Shown: in pieces, positions 25,226-36,930 of the stretch | Layout of the letters: each line of letters starts with the position of its first letter | Numbering within the stretch: position 1 is the stretch's first letter | Assembly (NCBI GenBank): GCA_004352715.1 | Contig: SCFE01000039.1 | Coordinates: 1,206,199-1,270,198, forward strand | Direction of reading: 5' to 3' | Length of the DNA stretch: 64,000 bases | Origin: Hofstenia miamia | Lineage: Eukaryota > Xenacoelomorpha > Acoela | Translations under genes and position numbers: made by a program | Notes under the pieces: model-generated | Seen by the model: the letters and a program-made list of their open reading frames with translations, nothing else | Database searches by the model: none | What the model was told of the DNA's origin: nothing

Positions 25226-25568
25226 TGTGTTTCCCACAAAATCTTAATGAAATATAAGTGAATATATCTATGTGAAAAGTGAAGGTTCTAATATAATTAA
25301 AAATGTAAGCATTTTTGTATGACGTTCTAATAAAAGGGATACGAGGTATTAACTTGAAAACTATCTTAGTGAAGGATTGAATGCTTAAATATGCTATGCT
25401 TAAAATTTTGGAGTTTGGACAATTTTAGGAAATTTGTAGCAGATGTTTTGTGCAATATGTAGAAAAATTTCAGAGTAATTTTAATGTTTAAGACCTGTAG
25501 ACTTTCGGAATTATTGATTAACACTTCAGTTTTCACTAGGAAAAATTTATCGAAATATATATGTCCAT

Positions 25569-25590
25569 TATATATATATATATATATATA
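25569..25590. repeat. (TA)n microsatellite
   Basis: A short TA array followed by AATATATTTATATTTATATT, next to a Penelope-like terminal motif. Confidence 0.9.
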
Positions 25591-25608
25591 AATATATTTA
25601 TATTTATA

Positions 25609-25655
25609 TTAACACGGACCTGTTTCAACAAACTCTAAAAACACTATCTGAAGTT
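25609..25655 (-). mobile_element. Penelope-like terminal motif next to a TA tail
   Basis: On the minus strand: CTTCAGATAGTG, an AT-rich spacer containing TTTTTAGAGTTTG, then GTTGAAACAGGTCCGTG running into a TA-rich tail. It has the same architecture as 9254-9302. Further upstream on the same strand, GGCACTAATGCCGGATGAG (near 25700-25720) may belong to the same element. Confidence 0.4.
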
Positions 25656-28600
25656 CAAAAAAACATCAAAAAATTAATTAATTATATATTTGAAACTCAT
25701 CCGGCATTAGTGCCTTTTAATCGTGTTTTCAAAAACAAAGCATCTTAGAAATATTGATAGATAAAATTCGATCCTTAATATAGATCAATACATAATAAAT
25801 GTAACTTAAATCTCTATTGGAATGGTATGAGAGTCGATTAAAGCAAAATCCAATGTGAACAACGGTGGAAAAAAATTCCCTCTTGTACATGCAATAATTG
25901 TGTTCGAGACAATTTATGGAATTGAAATTTCTAATATGTAGGTCTACTACTACTCTTTGAAATGAATGAGATTGTAAATGCAGAATTAACGTGTGTTGTG
26001 AATTTTGGATATGCTAACATTACGAATCGAATATGATAAGTGGAAATATCAATATGGATTAGTACTAAACAATGGTAATCGATTTTAAAGATCAATAGGA
26101 GAAGCAATACTTTGAATTTTATTTTAAAACAAACGTGTTTATTAAATTGTATCTTGATTGCGAGATTTTTATAATTTTCTTCTGAAATGATTAAAAAACA
26201 ATAAAAAAATTAAATTAGAAAATTCATGTTAGAAAACTGTGTCGAAATCTGTCGCCCACAGAATTGCTTGGCAATCGGCGTTTGGTACTAGGCAGTTTTC
26301 AACTAGAGATCAAAGGAATTGTATGCTAATCACTCAATTAATACTGTTAGAATGGGGTGGGAATGAGGTGGGACTGAAAGTTCAAAGAGGGTTCCGTATT
26401 GGTTTAAACACTTATACATAACAAAACAAAACACAAAGTTAAACTTGTCTATGAAATGTAAAAATTTAAAAAAACTTTTGAATTGCATTTTGTTTGTATG
26501 AGACATTGTGATCATTATTTTATGTTATGGATTTATTTTTTATTTTATATTGATACAATAAGCAATTCAATGTTAGCAAAATATTAAGCTTCGAATTTCT
26601 TACACAATTTGTTTTTAGACCTTAATCCTCTTCTTTCAATAAAGGACATACTATCTCTTTTATATTGTAGTTAATTTTTGGGCAGAAGGACTAAGCTTCC
26701 TTGTCGGTGTGTAGAACTAGTGCTGCAACTGCAAGTTTATATGTATATTTTGCCTATTAATATAGGCCTAAAATTTCATCTTGTCGCTTGCCTACAATTT
26801 AATTCTCTTTATTAGTAAACAATTTGTAAACACGTTATACTTAAATGTTTTGTGTCTTTTTGCCTTCTTGAATTCAGATATGTATATTAATACTTATTCG
26901 GTAGTTGTACAGTATTTAGAGAATCTTATCTTGAGAAATTTTATAAGTTATGTCAACTAGTACAATGGCATTCGTCACAAACTCTGAGAGTAATCATTTT
27001 CAAGTGAATATAATATTTGAATTCCTTACCAATCAATTAGAGAATATTTTGCTTCAGGGAAATCTACTTGTTGCAATAGTGGGGTCGCATAGATTTTTAC
27101 TACTGTCTACATACTTCCCGATAGGATAACTGCTAGAAGTACCCCATCAGCTTTGCAGTGATGGCATGCGATAAATTGTCACTGAATTGTTACCCATTTA
27201 TTATCTAAGCAGGTAGTGTTAGGCTTTTTTGTTCTTCAAAAAGGGCACTCGATAATTGCGAATGTGCAACAAAAAATGCTTCAATTTTCGAAATTTATAT
27301 CAGTTAGCTGATGGTTGTCTTTGTTTTCGTAGATATCTTGCATTTGTTTTAAGACCCACTACATATAAATTTTCTTAAGTGCATTAAGACATGCATGAAA
27401 ATTTTAAGAAATGAGAATTGCAGTCTGTGGAATGTTTCTGTTGTTTCCTTGACTAACCGTACGACTGTACCAAAACTGAAGCTTTCGAAATTCGTGGTTG
27501 TATAAATATATTTGTCTGTTTTCTTATCGTAGTTAAAGTTTCTCAGTGTGCAAAGTGCAGTTTCACTTATGCATTCAAATGTCACTTTGCCTTCAGTTGA
27601 TGAGTGGGAAATAAGCCCCTAGGGTGCTGAAAGGTAGAAAAGAGTGACCTTGGGCGTTCTGCTGATAATATCGTCAGAAAGTATTTTATTTTGACAAAAT
27701 GATTAATTTATGTTTATTTTGTGGCGATAAGAACATTAAGCGGTGCATGCTTGTACAATTATTGTTTCACTTAACTGCTAGTGTCGTCGTGATAAACACA
27801 TTTGCGTATTCAAACAGTCGAAATATGATTTACACCAAATTTAAACTATGCGTTTGTAAATAGAAGGCAAATTCGAAATCTTTATTTGTTTATCCAGTCT
27901 CATCTTTTGTTAATTGTTAGTACAAAGCTAATTTATTATTACTATAAACAGTTGGTTAACTACATAAAATATTTTTAAACAGTTTAAATAGGCATGAAAA
28001 GATTTTGTTAGAATTAAACATGTTTGCAATCCATTTGAGCTTCTTTGAACTTCTAAGTATTTATAAATATTGGCTGCAAACAATTTGAGTGATTTATTCC
28101 TTCGAATTAATATGTTATGGTTTACACCACGAGAATTTCCCAGCAATCAAAAATATACTTGGAAATTTGGTAATTAACTTGGATTCTCACATTGCAATTA
28201 ATATAGATAATTAATACGAAACAGTGGAATTTTCTTGGGAGTTATTGCACTTTTATTTAAAAAACAGGTATTCTTTATGCTGTATGTACTTTTCCATAGT
28301 GTTTTTCAAAATTATTTTTGTAATAACATATGTACATAGAAGCATAACATTTGCTTTTTCGGATCTTTACATATGCCATACCGAAGTGTGAGTACTAAGA
28401 AGGACATAGCTTTAAATATTTTTTAAGCATTTTAAAATTTATCCATATTGGGTTTAAAGTTAAATTCTAATATTTGGTTCTCTTTTAAAATTTGCCTATA
28501 TAATTTTATTAAATTTTCTTCAACTATGTATAACAAAAAACATAGTTTGTGATTGCAGTAACGTTTGTTGTGTGTAACTACTTATTTTATACATAAAAAT

Positions 28601-29941
28601 GTCTTTATCAATGCTAATAAAGTTTATCAAACGCTGGTTTCAAACAAAGTATCGAAATCACTGTATCTACAAGCATAACAATTTACAAATAGTGGTAAAC
28701 TAACACCTTGAAATTTAGATTTTATTATGTAAACTTAATCAATGTGTTTTAAAAATATAAATTATCACTCAAAATTGATATAAACCGTGAACTTGTTCTG
28801 AAGGTATTTCGCAAATGTATGTGTTTAAATCTGTGGATCAGACTCTCTGCTTAATGAAGCGTATATCCTGAAGAAGTATTTATGTCTGACAAATAGCCAA
28901 TGGAAAATTTTGCACTCTGTATACGCGACAGCTCGTTTTGTATTTGGGAAGAAACATCCCTGATAATTTCAAAATATTCAAGTCTAACAGAAATTGTTAC
29001 TTCTATTTGCGTGACCAAATATATTTACTTCAGCAATTCAATAATCTGTACAGCAATATAAATAAATTCAGTAAGATGGACAACTTGTCCAAAATGGGCT
29101 CTAATGAATCAATTTGCAGTATTCGTAATTTTAAATTATTTGTATTCTAACCATTAGGGGTAAATACTTTATATGCAAGCTATTAAATCTTGAGCAAAAT
29201 TGCGTAAAGAACGTACATTTAAATCTACAAATTTATTTTCTTTAATGGATACAGTTATTTACATAACAGACTTCCTTTTCGTAAGATCATGTCATAGGTC
29301 ATCTAATTTTATCAATTACACTTCATGTGTGAAGACTAAAGAACAACATTCTCAAATATTCTTTATAAAGCAATCATGAATTTTTTGTAAAAATTTTATT
29401 CAACTAATTTGTAAATTCACATGAAGCAGGGCTGTAAATGCTTTATGTGAGGTTGAGTCAAGCAATAAAAATATATGCAAGCATTTATAAACGGATTGGA
29501 TCAATCTTTCCAGGCAGTATCAGTCCTGATCGAGAGGTTATGCATGTACCATTTAAGCGAGTTGTATATTATTTGTGTATATATTTATAATTGCAGTATA
29601 AGAATATTTACTTTTTAGTATTATTCATTTTTTACGCTTTAATACATTATTTTATGTGTCTTTCTTTTCAAACGTGTTTATCTGTATTGTTTATGATACA
29701 AAAACCTGTAGAGGTATTACCATATTCTAGTTGAGTGATATTTGAAGCACTGTCTGATATAATTTTGAGAAGAATTAGCCCCATTAAAAGCTAAAAAGGA
29801 ATTGATTAATTGAATTTTCGGTTGGGTTGGGTATCAAGTACTATTGATTGTATAAGAGGTCTTTAATTTTGCATGTTCCAACCGAATGGATAAATTTTAT
29901 ACTATATAGTCTATGATTATATATCTAAATGATTTTTTTAG

Positions 29942-30921
29942 AAAATATGATGATGCATCCATATCGCGCACAGCAGAACATGTTTGCGTGTCGACCTGAA
30001 ATGTTTCAAAATTGCAATACCTCCGAGCAACATTATTCCCCAAATTATCAACAACAAATTCAACATCAAACTACAAATTATTCTAATATGACTCAGCAGA
30101 TGATGCCAAACAACCATAACTTCAGCAACGTTCCTCATCATGTAATTCACAAACCTCAAATTCCTCAAACATGTCTGACTCCTGCTGCTCCTCAAACAGC
30201 ACCCAATTTTCCATCTCAATTTCCGACAAACTATTCGGCTAACAAATTAAGACCACCATTTTCTCAATACTCTACGCAAACATCCCAACTTGAGGCTTAT
30301 TACAGGACCGGATATCAATCTTCCTTACATCAAAATCCAAATTCGACAAGATTTGCTGCTCCAGCTAATTCCCATTTTCAACACCAACGACTCAGCTTCC
30401 AAACACCAAATTCATTTCCTTCAACTCATGAAGCACCTTCACGTTTGCAGAAGACTCCGCCACCCGCGTTTTATTCAGACACAGCATCTCAACGACAGCT
30501 AAAGAGACGATCTAACAGTGCATCAGCAACGTCTACTTCCACAGCGAGCACGTTTGAGTCTGAATGTAGAATCGTTGAAAGGAACGAACATTCAACGAAT
30601 GAATCTAACGCTAAAGTATGTAAAATGATACACATAGGAAACTTCGTGGATGAATTGCCAACTTTAGCAATGGAAGTTTCTCAACCTTCGGAAAATATGA
30701 CAAATTATCGCAAACCAGATAACTCTCCCGCAAGTGAACACAGCTCCTCGAATAAATCAAGTCCAAGTCAAGACATGTCACCACACTGTAATGCTTCCAA
30801 AAAAGCAGACGTCCAGGATGATGCTTTGATGGGATTGATAAAAGAGCTAGGTTTAGAACATTTGGAAGATTTGCCTGTTCTTAAAGATATTGACTCAGTA
30901 TTTGTATCTCCAGTTACTTAG
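29942..30921 (+). CDS. Terminal exon of an unrecognised Q/N/P/S-rich protein, possibly a transcriptional regulator
   Basis: An uninterrupted ~325-codon frame, by far the longest in the window, runs from an acceptor (TTTTTTTAG ending 29941) to TAG at 30919-30921. The first ~170 residues are rich in Gln, Asn, Pro, Tyr, His and Met (NYQQQIQHQ, MTQQMMPNNHN), typical of disordered activation regions. A basic patch QLKRRSNSAS (about residue 190) resembles a nuclear localisation or phosphorylation site and is followed by a Ser/Thr tract. The last ~35 residues, containing DDALMGLIKELGLEHLEDLP, look like an acidic amphipathic helix and could be an activation or cofactor-binding segment. No DNA-binding domain is in this exon; it should lie in upstream exons not found here. 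An internal start at the ATGATGATG (29947) is an alternative. I do not recognise the family. Confidence 0.8.
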
Positions 30922-31099
30922 CAAACTAGTTGTAGAAACATTTATTAGGATAATGTCAAGAACGCTAGTGAAGACTACCGCTGTTCAAGCAATTCAGGAA
31001 ACAAATTCGCCCAAAGAGCGTCAAAACTTTTAAAGCATCTTTTGCAGCAATATTTTAGAGTAAAATATATTGAAAATGTACAGTGTAATGTAGAATATT

Positions 31100-31105
31100 A
31101 ATAAA
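31100..31105 (+). terminator. Polyadenylation signal AATAAA
   Basis: It lies about 180 bases after the stop of the 29.9 kb exon and is the first canonical AATAAA downstream. A second one is at 31418-31423, just before a TA array. Either could define the 3' end; there is no transcript evidence. Confidence 0.5.
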
Positions 31106-31424
31106 AAATAGATTTTTAGAAATGTTTACACTGACATGGTATAGTTATCTAGTCTAGAGTATTTTTACTCCATGTAAATATTTAGCGAAATTAGAAGATC
31201 AAAAAGATAATAACAAAATGCAATTTGAAGATAAGTCGCTTTTCGTTTTTGATGAACATTTTACATCCTACCATAATTAATTGGTCTGGCTTACAATCAT
31301 GGGCATTTTTATATATCTTAATATGCCGATCGTGAAAATTTCACTAAATCTTTGTTGTATTTGATTAATTTTTATGCCTGATTTTGAATTAAGTGCAAAC
31401 TTCGTTTTATGACAAGCAATAAAA

Positions 31425-31427
<3 letters not shown>

Positions 31428-31459
<32 letters not shown>

Positions 31460-31460
31460 N
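31428..31460. repeat. (TA)n microsatellite ending in a single-N join
   Basis: A TA array of about 31 bases, then C and one N at 31460. No duplicated flank is seen around this join. Confidence 0.9.
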
Positions 31461-31688
31461 AGGAAAGGAATAATATTTCATTCTAAAATAATTTCTTTTC
31501 AATATGTCGAAACAAATTTAAATAGTTCACTTTGTAGCCGAAAAATGTAGACAATATATTTTTTTATAATGTTATTGCAGTACAATATTATACACCCCTG
31601 CTATGCAAACTATGAAAAGAAACAAAATGATTCTCTAGATTTTTTCACTCATATGTTGTGTATGCCTTGCCTAATATATTAACCCAAA

Positions 31689-31692
<4 letters not shown>

Positions 31693-31722
<30 letters not shown>
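31693..31722. repeat. (TA)n microsatellite
   Basis: Uninterrupted TA array of about 30 bases. Confidence 0.95.
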
Positions 31723-31726
<4 letters not shown>

Positions 31727-34700
31727 ACATCTCATTCAATTTATTAAAAGCAGCTTTATGTAGAAATATATTTAATTGATATACAGGGATTTAATTTATA
31801 AAAATTATTTTATCTTCAAAATATGCTTATAGGCTTGGTGATATCCAACATGTTATGACTATGATTAAAAAGAAACGAAAACACTTTGGGTGGGAAAATT
31901 TGTTACAAACCAAATGTGGTGCAGGTAAAGACTTGGACAAAAAGGTTCAATGCTCTATTAAAGGAAAAGGTTTTTCTGAGGTTAAAGTACAAAGAAATTT
32001 ATTTTCAGCAAAATCAAAATGTGTGAAACGGTTATTTTCTAGTTAAGAGTGAGTGCTGAAACAGAAAACAACATCTATGCTATATTGGAGGCAGAAATCA
32101 TACGGATCCTGTTTGGAGTATATTTTAGATAGAGCATGGCTTTCATATGATGCAAACAATTTAACTGAAGCTACCATAAATTTTAATCTAGTAACCAAGC
32201 AAGTCAAGCCAAGCTAGAGATTCAAGTTTTAGTCCTCAAAAGGCCAATCAAATTAAATGCAATGCCTACAACCGCACTGCTGTGGATTCACCCAACATGC
32301 ATCTTAGCATACATCTATTTATGTTGTTCACATTAATCAAACAAAGAAATAAAGTTGTTTAATGATATAAAAATAATTCTTGTTGAATTCTTAACTAAAA
32401 GAAATGAGATAAGTATCGCAAATGCCTTAATCATTTTTCAATAAGATTATTAGATAGACTTGTTTGAAAAAATAGAATCATTAATGTAATTTTTTGCGTT
32501 TGTCTTCCAGAGACAAATACGAATGTTTAGAAACACCTCTTTGTTGCCAATTGACTCATTTATATTATTATGAACTACTCATTCATTTCACTGTCACAAC
32601 CCAAATTAAAAAATTGAATTTTTTGAAATGGTCATTTTAGCACAAATTGGCATCGTATGCCCCACAAAGAAGGGCTAAAAGTCTTTCAAAATTACGTCAA
32701 TTTTTCCAAATCAGTTGATAAAGTCAAAACAAAAGAGTAGTAGTGTTTTATGAATGATATTAAGCATGTCATGTCTCATTATCCATCTAACTGATGAATT
32801 AAATGTTATTCAATACCCTGGTAATGAGTCAGTGTAGATATCGTAAAGTTTTTTAGTAGCAACTACTTTTATCAAACACACTCCGTTTTCAAATTAAAAG
32901 TGCAAACTCATAAGCGTTAAAGTAGTTTTGAAATGAAGTATTCCCCTGAAATTACATTGCATTTTTAATAAACATAAATCTCGCAATAAAATTATTTTCT
33001 TTCATTTTACATTTAATAAACTTTAAAAATGGAATGTACGTGTAAAATGTATTATAACTTTTGGAAAGTCTAAGCCAATTATGAAATAGAGGCAATAGTG
33101 TTGCCTATAAAAGCTAATAATTTTAAGACTATACTTAAAATTAATATAATTTGTTATTTTATTAAATGTTTTTAAGATTTTTCTTCCGATTATATATAAT
33201 TTTTGCTTTGCTACGGTTATGCCATGAAAGGCACGCGTCAAACGTATGGCTTGATAATGTCGATAGTTATTCTATGTTTAATCTCCGTTGCACTTTAGTT
33301 ATGTTTTTTAAAATATTTATTTAGAAACTCGTGTGCAGTGATAGCAATTTAAATGATTTTTAGTTGAGTATTAATTTGCTATAAATTTCAAAATAAAAAT
33401 TTATATCTATATTCAAAATCAAAGCATTTTAACGTTGATTTCTATGCGATTTAGATAGCATTAAACTGAGTTGAATATTCGCATAAATCTCCTATCGCAA
33501 TTGTAGGTACAAAGATAAAAATAGCAATTATATTGAAACTATTATGTTCAATTAATCTAAGTTAAATCAAAAATTAAGAGATGTAGAGTACCTGACCTCA
33601 TATAACCTATTTGATAAAAGTAGCTTAGTCTACGTTAAAGCAAATTGAACTTAATTTAATAAATGGCTAAGAAAACAATTATGAAAATATGCAAAAATAC
33701 AATCCATTAGGGTGGCAATTAAATGGGAATTTTAGATTGCTTAAGTGGCTAAATATTTTTTAGATCACTAAAAATGTATTAATTTTTAATTTTTAATAAT
33801 TTTTTAGCTAGTTAACAGTCCTAGTAAGGAAAGTCGTAAGTGAAGCATATTTATTATAGATTTAACTAAAATGCAAACATTTTGAAAAATAATATATTAA
33901 TAAAGCATCCAAGCAAGATTGGAAATAACTATGATATGATGTATTATTAGGTTTAAAAAATAATTGCTATATACTCTTTGGGTGGTGCCGAGGCTCATTG
34001 TGACCACGGCCGCAATTTGAGTAACATAAACAAAAATATGGCCAAAAAAATATATAATCAAGGGACCATTTCATGCAACAATTCACTTTAGGTAAACAAA
34101 TCAAAGTTTTTACAACTCTGTACATTTTGAAACATATTGATATTTGAAAATAAAATAATCAAGCATTTTTCTACATTTCAAAATTTAGTATATGTCTGCA
34201 TAAAATTCACAGAATATAGACCTACACACGCAGAAATGTACATCTAGCTTTTCTACTTTGAGATGCAACATTTCTAGAAATTGAATACGCTTCTTTATTT
34301 GTGAAACCCTCTAATTTGTTCGATGAACACTTTGTTTGTTTCAAAGCAAATTTGATAGTTCTAGGTCTACAAAGTTGAAGGGAATTTTCGATATTTATTG
34401 TATTGTATACCTGGACAACATTTCACCTAATTTCCCTACTTGCAAAAATCTTCAGGCCTTGATTATAGTAAGCTTAGGTGATTCCTATTCCTTTTTACTT
34501 GTTATGCTGTAAATCTTCATGTATTTTTGTATATTATGTTTGTTTATATGTACTTAGAGCAGCTACAAACGTAATAATTAATGTACTACTGTACATGTCT
34601 TGTGTACGTCGACTAAAATAACTCACAAATAGCAAAAGCCCAAAAACATTGGTTTCAACTGGGTTCAATTTCGATAATCATTTTTGCAAACTGTCGTGAA

Positions 34701-34865
34701 AAGCTAAAGGCAACATAATTTTCTTTCATGTCAAATGTTAGATGTTTTAAAATATTAATTTATTCACCCTCAATGTAAGTCTGAAGATTTCCCTAAGACA
34801 ATTCTAACATTGGATTAACTAACTGCCACATGTGTTTTTATCCCAAATCGAACAAAGTTAAACAT

Positions 34866-34881
34866 AGAGAGAGAGAGAGAG
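34866..34881. repeat. (GA)n microsatellite
   Basis: Eight GA units. Confidence 0.9.
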
Positions 34882-35521
34882 TAAACTATCAAAAGGCTAA
34901 ATATTCTATAGATATTAAAAATGAAGTTGCTTTTATACTTTCGTCTTCTGGTTAAATTTTAGATTTGGTGCAAATTTCAGGAGCGGATATTGTCTGTTTG
35001 ATCTTGCTACCGTTACTTCTTTTAAAAGTGATCTTAAAAAAACTTTTTGTCTATTTTTCATTGCAAAACTCATTCAATCGTCTTTTCATTAAAATGTTCA
35101 ATTTCAAATGTAAAAGTAACTAAATATTTGGTAAAAATTTTAAATAGTTAAAACATATTTGTATAATGCAATTCACACCATTACTATTGTCCTGATACGA
35201 GCTTCGCACAATCGAATTTATGTTTACAATGGCATCGGTCATAGGCTTCCGCTCATATCAATTAAACAGTGATCCCAACTTGCAAATGCCATGATTTCCA
35301 TGTGTAAGAACCTTTATATGGCAAAATTTGTAAGTAAATGTAACATATTTTAGTTTAAATTTCTTGATTTTGTTTTGAGAATATGGATTTTGAATAAAAT
35401 TGCTAATGCAAAACATGAATTTTGAAAACATTATATATTATTCCAAAGCGGTGGCTCTAAAATTGATACTGCAAACTATAAATATTAAAATCGGATTAAA
35501 ACTCTAAATAAAATGCATATA

Positions 35522-35826
35522 ATGCAGTATGAACAAGCAAAGTGGGCTGTAATTAAATCTAAAGCATTGCTGGACAAAGAAGATAGGATTCAGAAAAAAG
35601 CTATGAGACTGGGAATTACTTTTGATTTACCCCTACCAATTCTTTCATAAGTAAATCCGATTTGAAACTTTTTAGAAAAGTTCAGCAGTGTGACGAGAAA
35701 CGCATTCAATCCCAAGTTATTTCAAAGAGATTAGATTGTGTTACCTCCAAACTGAAATCATCTGTTTTGATGTCGAAGAGTGAAAGGGGGTTACCAAATT
35801 TTCTAAATGAGTTTTTAGAAATATGA
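35522..35826 (+). pseudogene. Split coding-like region of unknown identity
   Basis: Two adjacent plus-strand frames look coding-like and meet near 35641-35650. The first (35522-35650) reads MQYEQAKWAVIKSKALLDKE and ends GITFDLPLPILS. The second (one frame over, up to TGA at 35824-35826) contains KSDLKLFRKVQQCDEKRIQ and ends ERGLPNFLNEFLEI. Both are rich in Lys, Glu, Arg and Gln with helix-like patterning, and the switch point suggests a single small indel. It could be a decayed retrocopy, a transposon ORF fragment or chance. I do not recognise the family. Confidence 0.4.
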
Positions 35827-36419
35827 AATTGTAAACAATAGGATAAATAAAAGTTTTATCATTCTTATTAATTTTATCTTTTATCAAATATATTGCTTTG
35901 ATTCTTTCTTAAGGAAATAGAGAATGAATACACATTAAAAATAGAAAATGGAAATTTTAATAGTTTTGAATAAAACCTCCGCTCTTATTATTTATAACAA
36001 CAACAATATATATTTAAATTCTCATTTACATACGCATGTATTAAGTTTACAAACTTACTAAAATATCAATAATACATCTTTCTTTATATGAGGTTAGATA
36101 TCACGGTAATTGTTTGCTTCTTGGTCACATCTATAAACTACATATAATTTAATAAATATTTTTCACTCTATTGTTCTTGAGTTGTACATCTTATTCTATT
36201 TATTAGTCAGATAATTGATATTTTTTCTTACATTCATGTTTTTCAACTTTTTATTAAATAATGTGTAAGTTTTTTCATTTTTTACTATAGTCCAATTTGC
36301 TCCATAGCGAGATTGAATTGTTCAATTTTCTTTTGCCAAAATATCGATAAACATCTAATATTTTGAACAGATTCTAATGATTTTAAATGTTACTAACACA
36401 ATATTTCTTTTTATTTTTG

Positions 36420-36930
36420 TTACTATTTATGTTGATTCCTCATTTAGTACTTTTCCAAATTTTGATTTTGCTTTTTTCTTAAGTTAGTTAATAAACAAGA
36501 TGAGTGCAAGAAATGAGGTAGAATAGAACAACTGACCGAACAAGTATGAAACTCCATTCTATTGGTGGTAAACTTTACATTTTTTTGAATTGATCTTATA
36601 CCACACACCATTTCCTTCATGATATTGCTTACCTCTTCTTCAAAATTCAATTTATTATCAATTAATACTCATAAATATTTCATTTTTCTTGATTCCTGGT
36701 CTGATGTCGTTACAAATCTTAGCACTTTCTGATGTTGATTCACTTCTTCTATTTTTAATTAAAATAGTTTTTTTAATATCTAGTTTTAACAAATTTTTAT
36801 GTAAAGAATGATTGCATTTTTTGACATTTCATCATTACAATAAATGAGGGAATCATCTGCAAATTTTATGGATGGAAGTCTAAAAACTTCTGTAATTTTT
36901 AATAACTTTTCCACAAAATAAAAACACTTC
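36420..36930 (-). pseudogene. Non-LTR retrotransposon reverse transcriptase remnant
   Basis: Minus-strand blocks in order: LPSIKFADDSLIYC, where FADD at 36852-36863 is the catalytic palm motif of LINE-type reverse transcriptases; then LKLDIKKTILIKN; then VLIDNKLNFEEEVSNIMKEM, the thumb-region block that in LINEs follows 'KYLGv.lD..L.f..hi'. Stops and frame changes separate the blocks (after IYIKIC, and near 36655). The endonuclease, the RT fingers and the 3' UTR are not visible, so this is a degraded fragment. It fits the broad Jockey/CR1-type group, but the clade cannot be fixed from these motifs. Confidence 0.72.

Larger units (their letters stand above)
23100..29941. other. Non-coding stretch, presumably intron and/or upstream sequence of the 29.9 kb exon
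   Basis: No frame with recognisable motifs. It contains a CACTGGCGTATCTAGGGG fragment at 24291, a GGTCCC-rich island at about 24840-25225 and a Penelope-like terminal motif at 25609-25655. Because the exon at 29942 begins at a splice acceptor, at least the distal part should be intron. I could not find the partner exon. Confidence 0.5.
31106..35521. other. Non-coding AT-rich stretch
   Basis: It includes TA arrays at 31428-31458 (ending in a single-N join at 31460) and 31693-31722, and a short (GA)n run at 34866-34881. The Lys-rich 63-codon frame at 31855-32046 has no recognisable domain and no clear splice context. Confidence 0.5.

Noticed and set aside
28620-28665. Homeodomain helix-3-like peptide RWFQTKYRNH on the plus strand
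   Set aside because: Only a handful of residues resemble W-F-Q-N-x-R. The preceding codons do not resemble helices 1-2 and there are no flanking splice sites. I judge it a chance match.
30290-30502. Alternative frame inside the regulator-like exon, and the 93-codon minus-strand frame at 29938-30219
   Set aside because: Shadows of the 29942-30921 coding frame, which is longer, ends at a proper stop near a polyadenylation signal and has coherent composition.
31855-32046. 63-codon Lys-rich plus-strand frame
   Set aside because: No motif, no clear acceptor, and composition expected from A-rich DNA. Not enough to call an exon.
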